From: Cloeon dipterum
Lineage: Eukaryota > Arthropoda > Insecta > Ephemeroptera > Baetidae
Length of the DNA: 64,000 nt
Assembly: GCF_949628265.1 (NCBI RefSeq)
Contig: NC_088786.1
Span: 41,499,681-41,563,680, forward strand
Direction: 5' to 3'
This document shows positions 61,944-64,000 of the stretch, piece after piece; the stretch's first letter is position 1, and the number at the start of each line of letters is the position of its first letter. The position numbers were made by a program, and so were the translations under genes. Below the pieces are notes generated by a model that saw nothing but the letters and a program-made list of their open reading frames with translations, was not told where the DNA came from and searched no databases.

Positions 61944-64000
61944 ATGGCGGCCATTTGCACAACGTGTAAAAGAAACCCTTTACAAGCGGGAAGAAATTCC
62001 TGTCCGGATTGCTCATACACGCAGTATGGAATTTTTTTTCATTTGTTAGTTTTGGGATGAATTTTAAACAAATATGTTTGCAGGAATTACGAAAACACAC
62101 CACCACCATATCCTGGTACAGAATACCATATAAAGTAAGTGGAGGAAACAAAAAATCATTTATCTTATTTTCTTTCAGCTGAGCAGTATGCGATGCCTTT
62201 CAATCCAAGGCAAGGTCAGATGCAGCCATTCAATGATTCATTAGTTCCACCTCAAATCGGGTTACAATCAATGCAACCAATTAGACAGCCCCACATCTTG
62301 CAACCGCAGCAATATCAAACAGGCATCTATTTTGCTTCTTTTCCTCTTTTTTTATGTGTAAAATGAATACGATTTCAGCTTCCTCCAGTCAATATGACGT
62401 CACATCCTCTTCGAATGCGAATTACAGTGGAAGTTTGATTGCGAATCAAGTCTATGAAAACCAAAATCAATACTATGGTAAATTTGTTATAAAAACAAAC
62501 TCTTGACACTCGTACGGCAACCCAAATAGAGCTTTTCGTTTCCCATTATCAGACGCCATCTTGCATTTGCGCAGTGCGAACCAATTTTCTGGACCCCGCT
62601 GCACATCTAAATATATTTATTGGTCTCGACTAAAAATATCTTATCGAATTTCAAATAGGTAATGCATAATGCAAGCAAAATGATTTAACCACTTTTAATT
62701 CCAGCAGGGAAAACACTAGTATGCCTTTCAATCAGTGTTTCAACACCAAGCGCAACCAAGATCTTACCCTTACAACCACTCTCAGAAAATCCAAACAAGA
62801 AAAAATATTTAAAAACTTGTTTTGAAAGACTACGAAATTAAGAATTAATTAAGAGTTAATCTTAATTTACTCAACTTAATCTAGTTGCCAAACCTAGTCT
62901 GTCATTATATTTGTACAAAGATGATTAATATTGAATAATATTAACAATTATCTTATTTTCTTTCAGCTGAGCAGTATGCGATGCCTTTCAATCAAAGGCA
63001 AGAGCAGGTGCAGCCATTCAATCATTTATTGGATCAACCCCAATTTGGTTTGCAATCAATGGAACCAATTAGACAGCCTCAATTCTTACTACCGTATCAA
63101 AACCAAATAGGCATGTATATTTATAGCTTGCTCTTTTGCTCCAAGTATTTTATGTTTGTTGAATTAATATGATTTCAGCTCCCTCCAATCCCTATGGCGA
63201 CACTTTTTATTCGAACACGAACAGCAGCGGAAGTGTGCTTGCGAACCCTGTCTATGGAAACCAAAATCAATACTATGGTATATTTCTTGTACACTTTGTT
63301 TTGTTAATTTGTAGTTTATCATTATCTAAGATGACCAAATCACCAGTTATCTCGTTAAAAATCTAATGAACTGCAAACTGCATACATAATATGTCTATAT
63401 GAATGTGCATTATGCCTTAGACAAAAAATATCTTATCCAATTTCGAACATTGCGGGTTAACCAAGCAAAATTATTTTACCTTTTTTAATTGCAGCAGGGC
63501 AGAACACTAGTTTGCCTTTCAATCAGAGTCAACACCAAGCGCAGCCGATGAATCCCAGCTATAACCCTTACAACCACCCTCACAATCAGCAAATCCAAAC
63601 AAGTAATATAGTCAAATAAAAACTTATTTTGAAAAAATTTTGTAAAAAATTCCTATCTCATTCCATTTTTACTGACAATGAGATGATAAATTCTATTGAA
63701 TCTCTTTTACGCTCTTTCAGCTTTTCCAGGCCAATCCAATCAGGAAATGTCGTTTGGCCTGCATTCTAGGGAAGATGTTCAACAACCTGGCAATGCTGAA
63801 TTCTGGGAATTTCAAGATGGCTGGAGTGGCCAAAGCCAAGATTTCCAGCAGCTAAATTCAGTCAGCCATTATTCTAATTCATCAGAATTTCGGCCGAACA
63901 ACCGAAATGTTGAAAATATCTCCATGAACACTCATGCAAACCAAGGTGTCTTTAATTTTTTGAGTTATCTATAGATTTGGAATGCTAATCTCTTTTTTAA
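61944..64000 (+). CDS. Gln-rich modular gene, 5' part (runs off the window)
   Basis: Exons: 61944-62023, 62084-62115, 62179-62322, 62379-62477, 62967-63110, 63179-63277, 63495-63602 and 63721-63945; all join in frame (phase 2 first, then phase 1) and the gene continues past the window. The N-terminus is the zinc-ribbon-like MAAICTTCKRNPLQAG with CPDC. The Gln-rich pair (AEQYAMPFN exon plus NQNQYYG exon) is tandemly duplicated. A third duplicated exon near 62704 is dead (1-bp deletion, lost donor). The introns at 62323 and 63111 begin GC. The usual exon 1 donor is GA here, and a GT 4 bp upstream (62024) keeps the phase. The finger type cannot be told from this window. Confidence 0.8.

Overview
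This window looks like nuclear DNA of an arthropod, most likely an insect. The genes are split by many short introns (about 50-80 bp, GT-AG with a few GC-AG), the intergenic DNA is AT-rich, and the gene families present (C-type lectin domains, an odorant-binding-protein domain, papain-like proteases, C2H2 zinc-finger proteins) fit an insect. The mayfly lineage, known for expanded lectin and OBP repertoires, is a plausible guess, but I cannot prove it from sequence alone. No rRNA, tRNA, CRISPR or bacterial-type operon was seen. All gene models below were built by hand from splice sites and reading-frame closure.

Layout. (1) 1-13.3 kb: three tandem copies of an LRR/F-box-like gene with a duplicated promoter and leader. 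Copy 1 (1024-2588) is intact. Copy 2 (3737-5339) carries three disabling lesions. Copy 3 (10423-13324) has a 1,280-bp inverted-repeat transposon in its third exon. Between them lie a zinc-finger gene (6164-7605) and a broken BTB/BACK gene. (2) 14.4-25.6 kb: a small zinc-finger gene and its inverted, frameshifted copy flank one very large minus-strand gene (23417 down to 15714). That gene encodes a secreted protein with eight C-type lectin domains, a threonine-rich mucin segment and, unexpectedly, a complete six-cysteine odorant-binding-protein domain between the last two lectin domains. (3) 25.8-64 kb: a cluster of modular zinc-finger genes on both strands. They are assembled from a shared kit of exons that nearly all start and end in phase 1, and end in one of three C2H2 modules, called here type I (five fingers), type II (three) and type III (four). 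Promoter blocks, leaders and exons recur between genes, and pseudogene fragments lie between them. Two cathepsin-like protease copies (35286-36685 intact; 57211-56115 broken) sit in the cluster. A 2.25-kb foldback element full of TGACGTCA motifs interrupts the zinc-finger gene at 38.5 kb.

How it fits together. The region shows birth-and-death evolution: local duplication, exon shuffling made easy by uniform intron phase, and loss by point lesions or transposon insertion. The strongest candidates for something undescribed are the lectin-OBP fusion, the phase-1 exon kit with its conserved GC-AG intron, and the two non-autonomous elements that landed inside exons.
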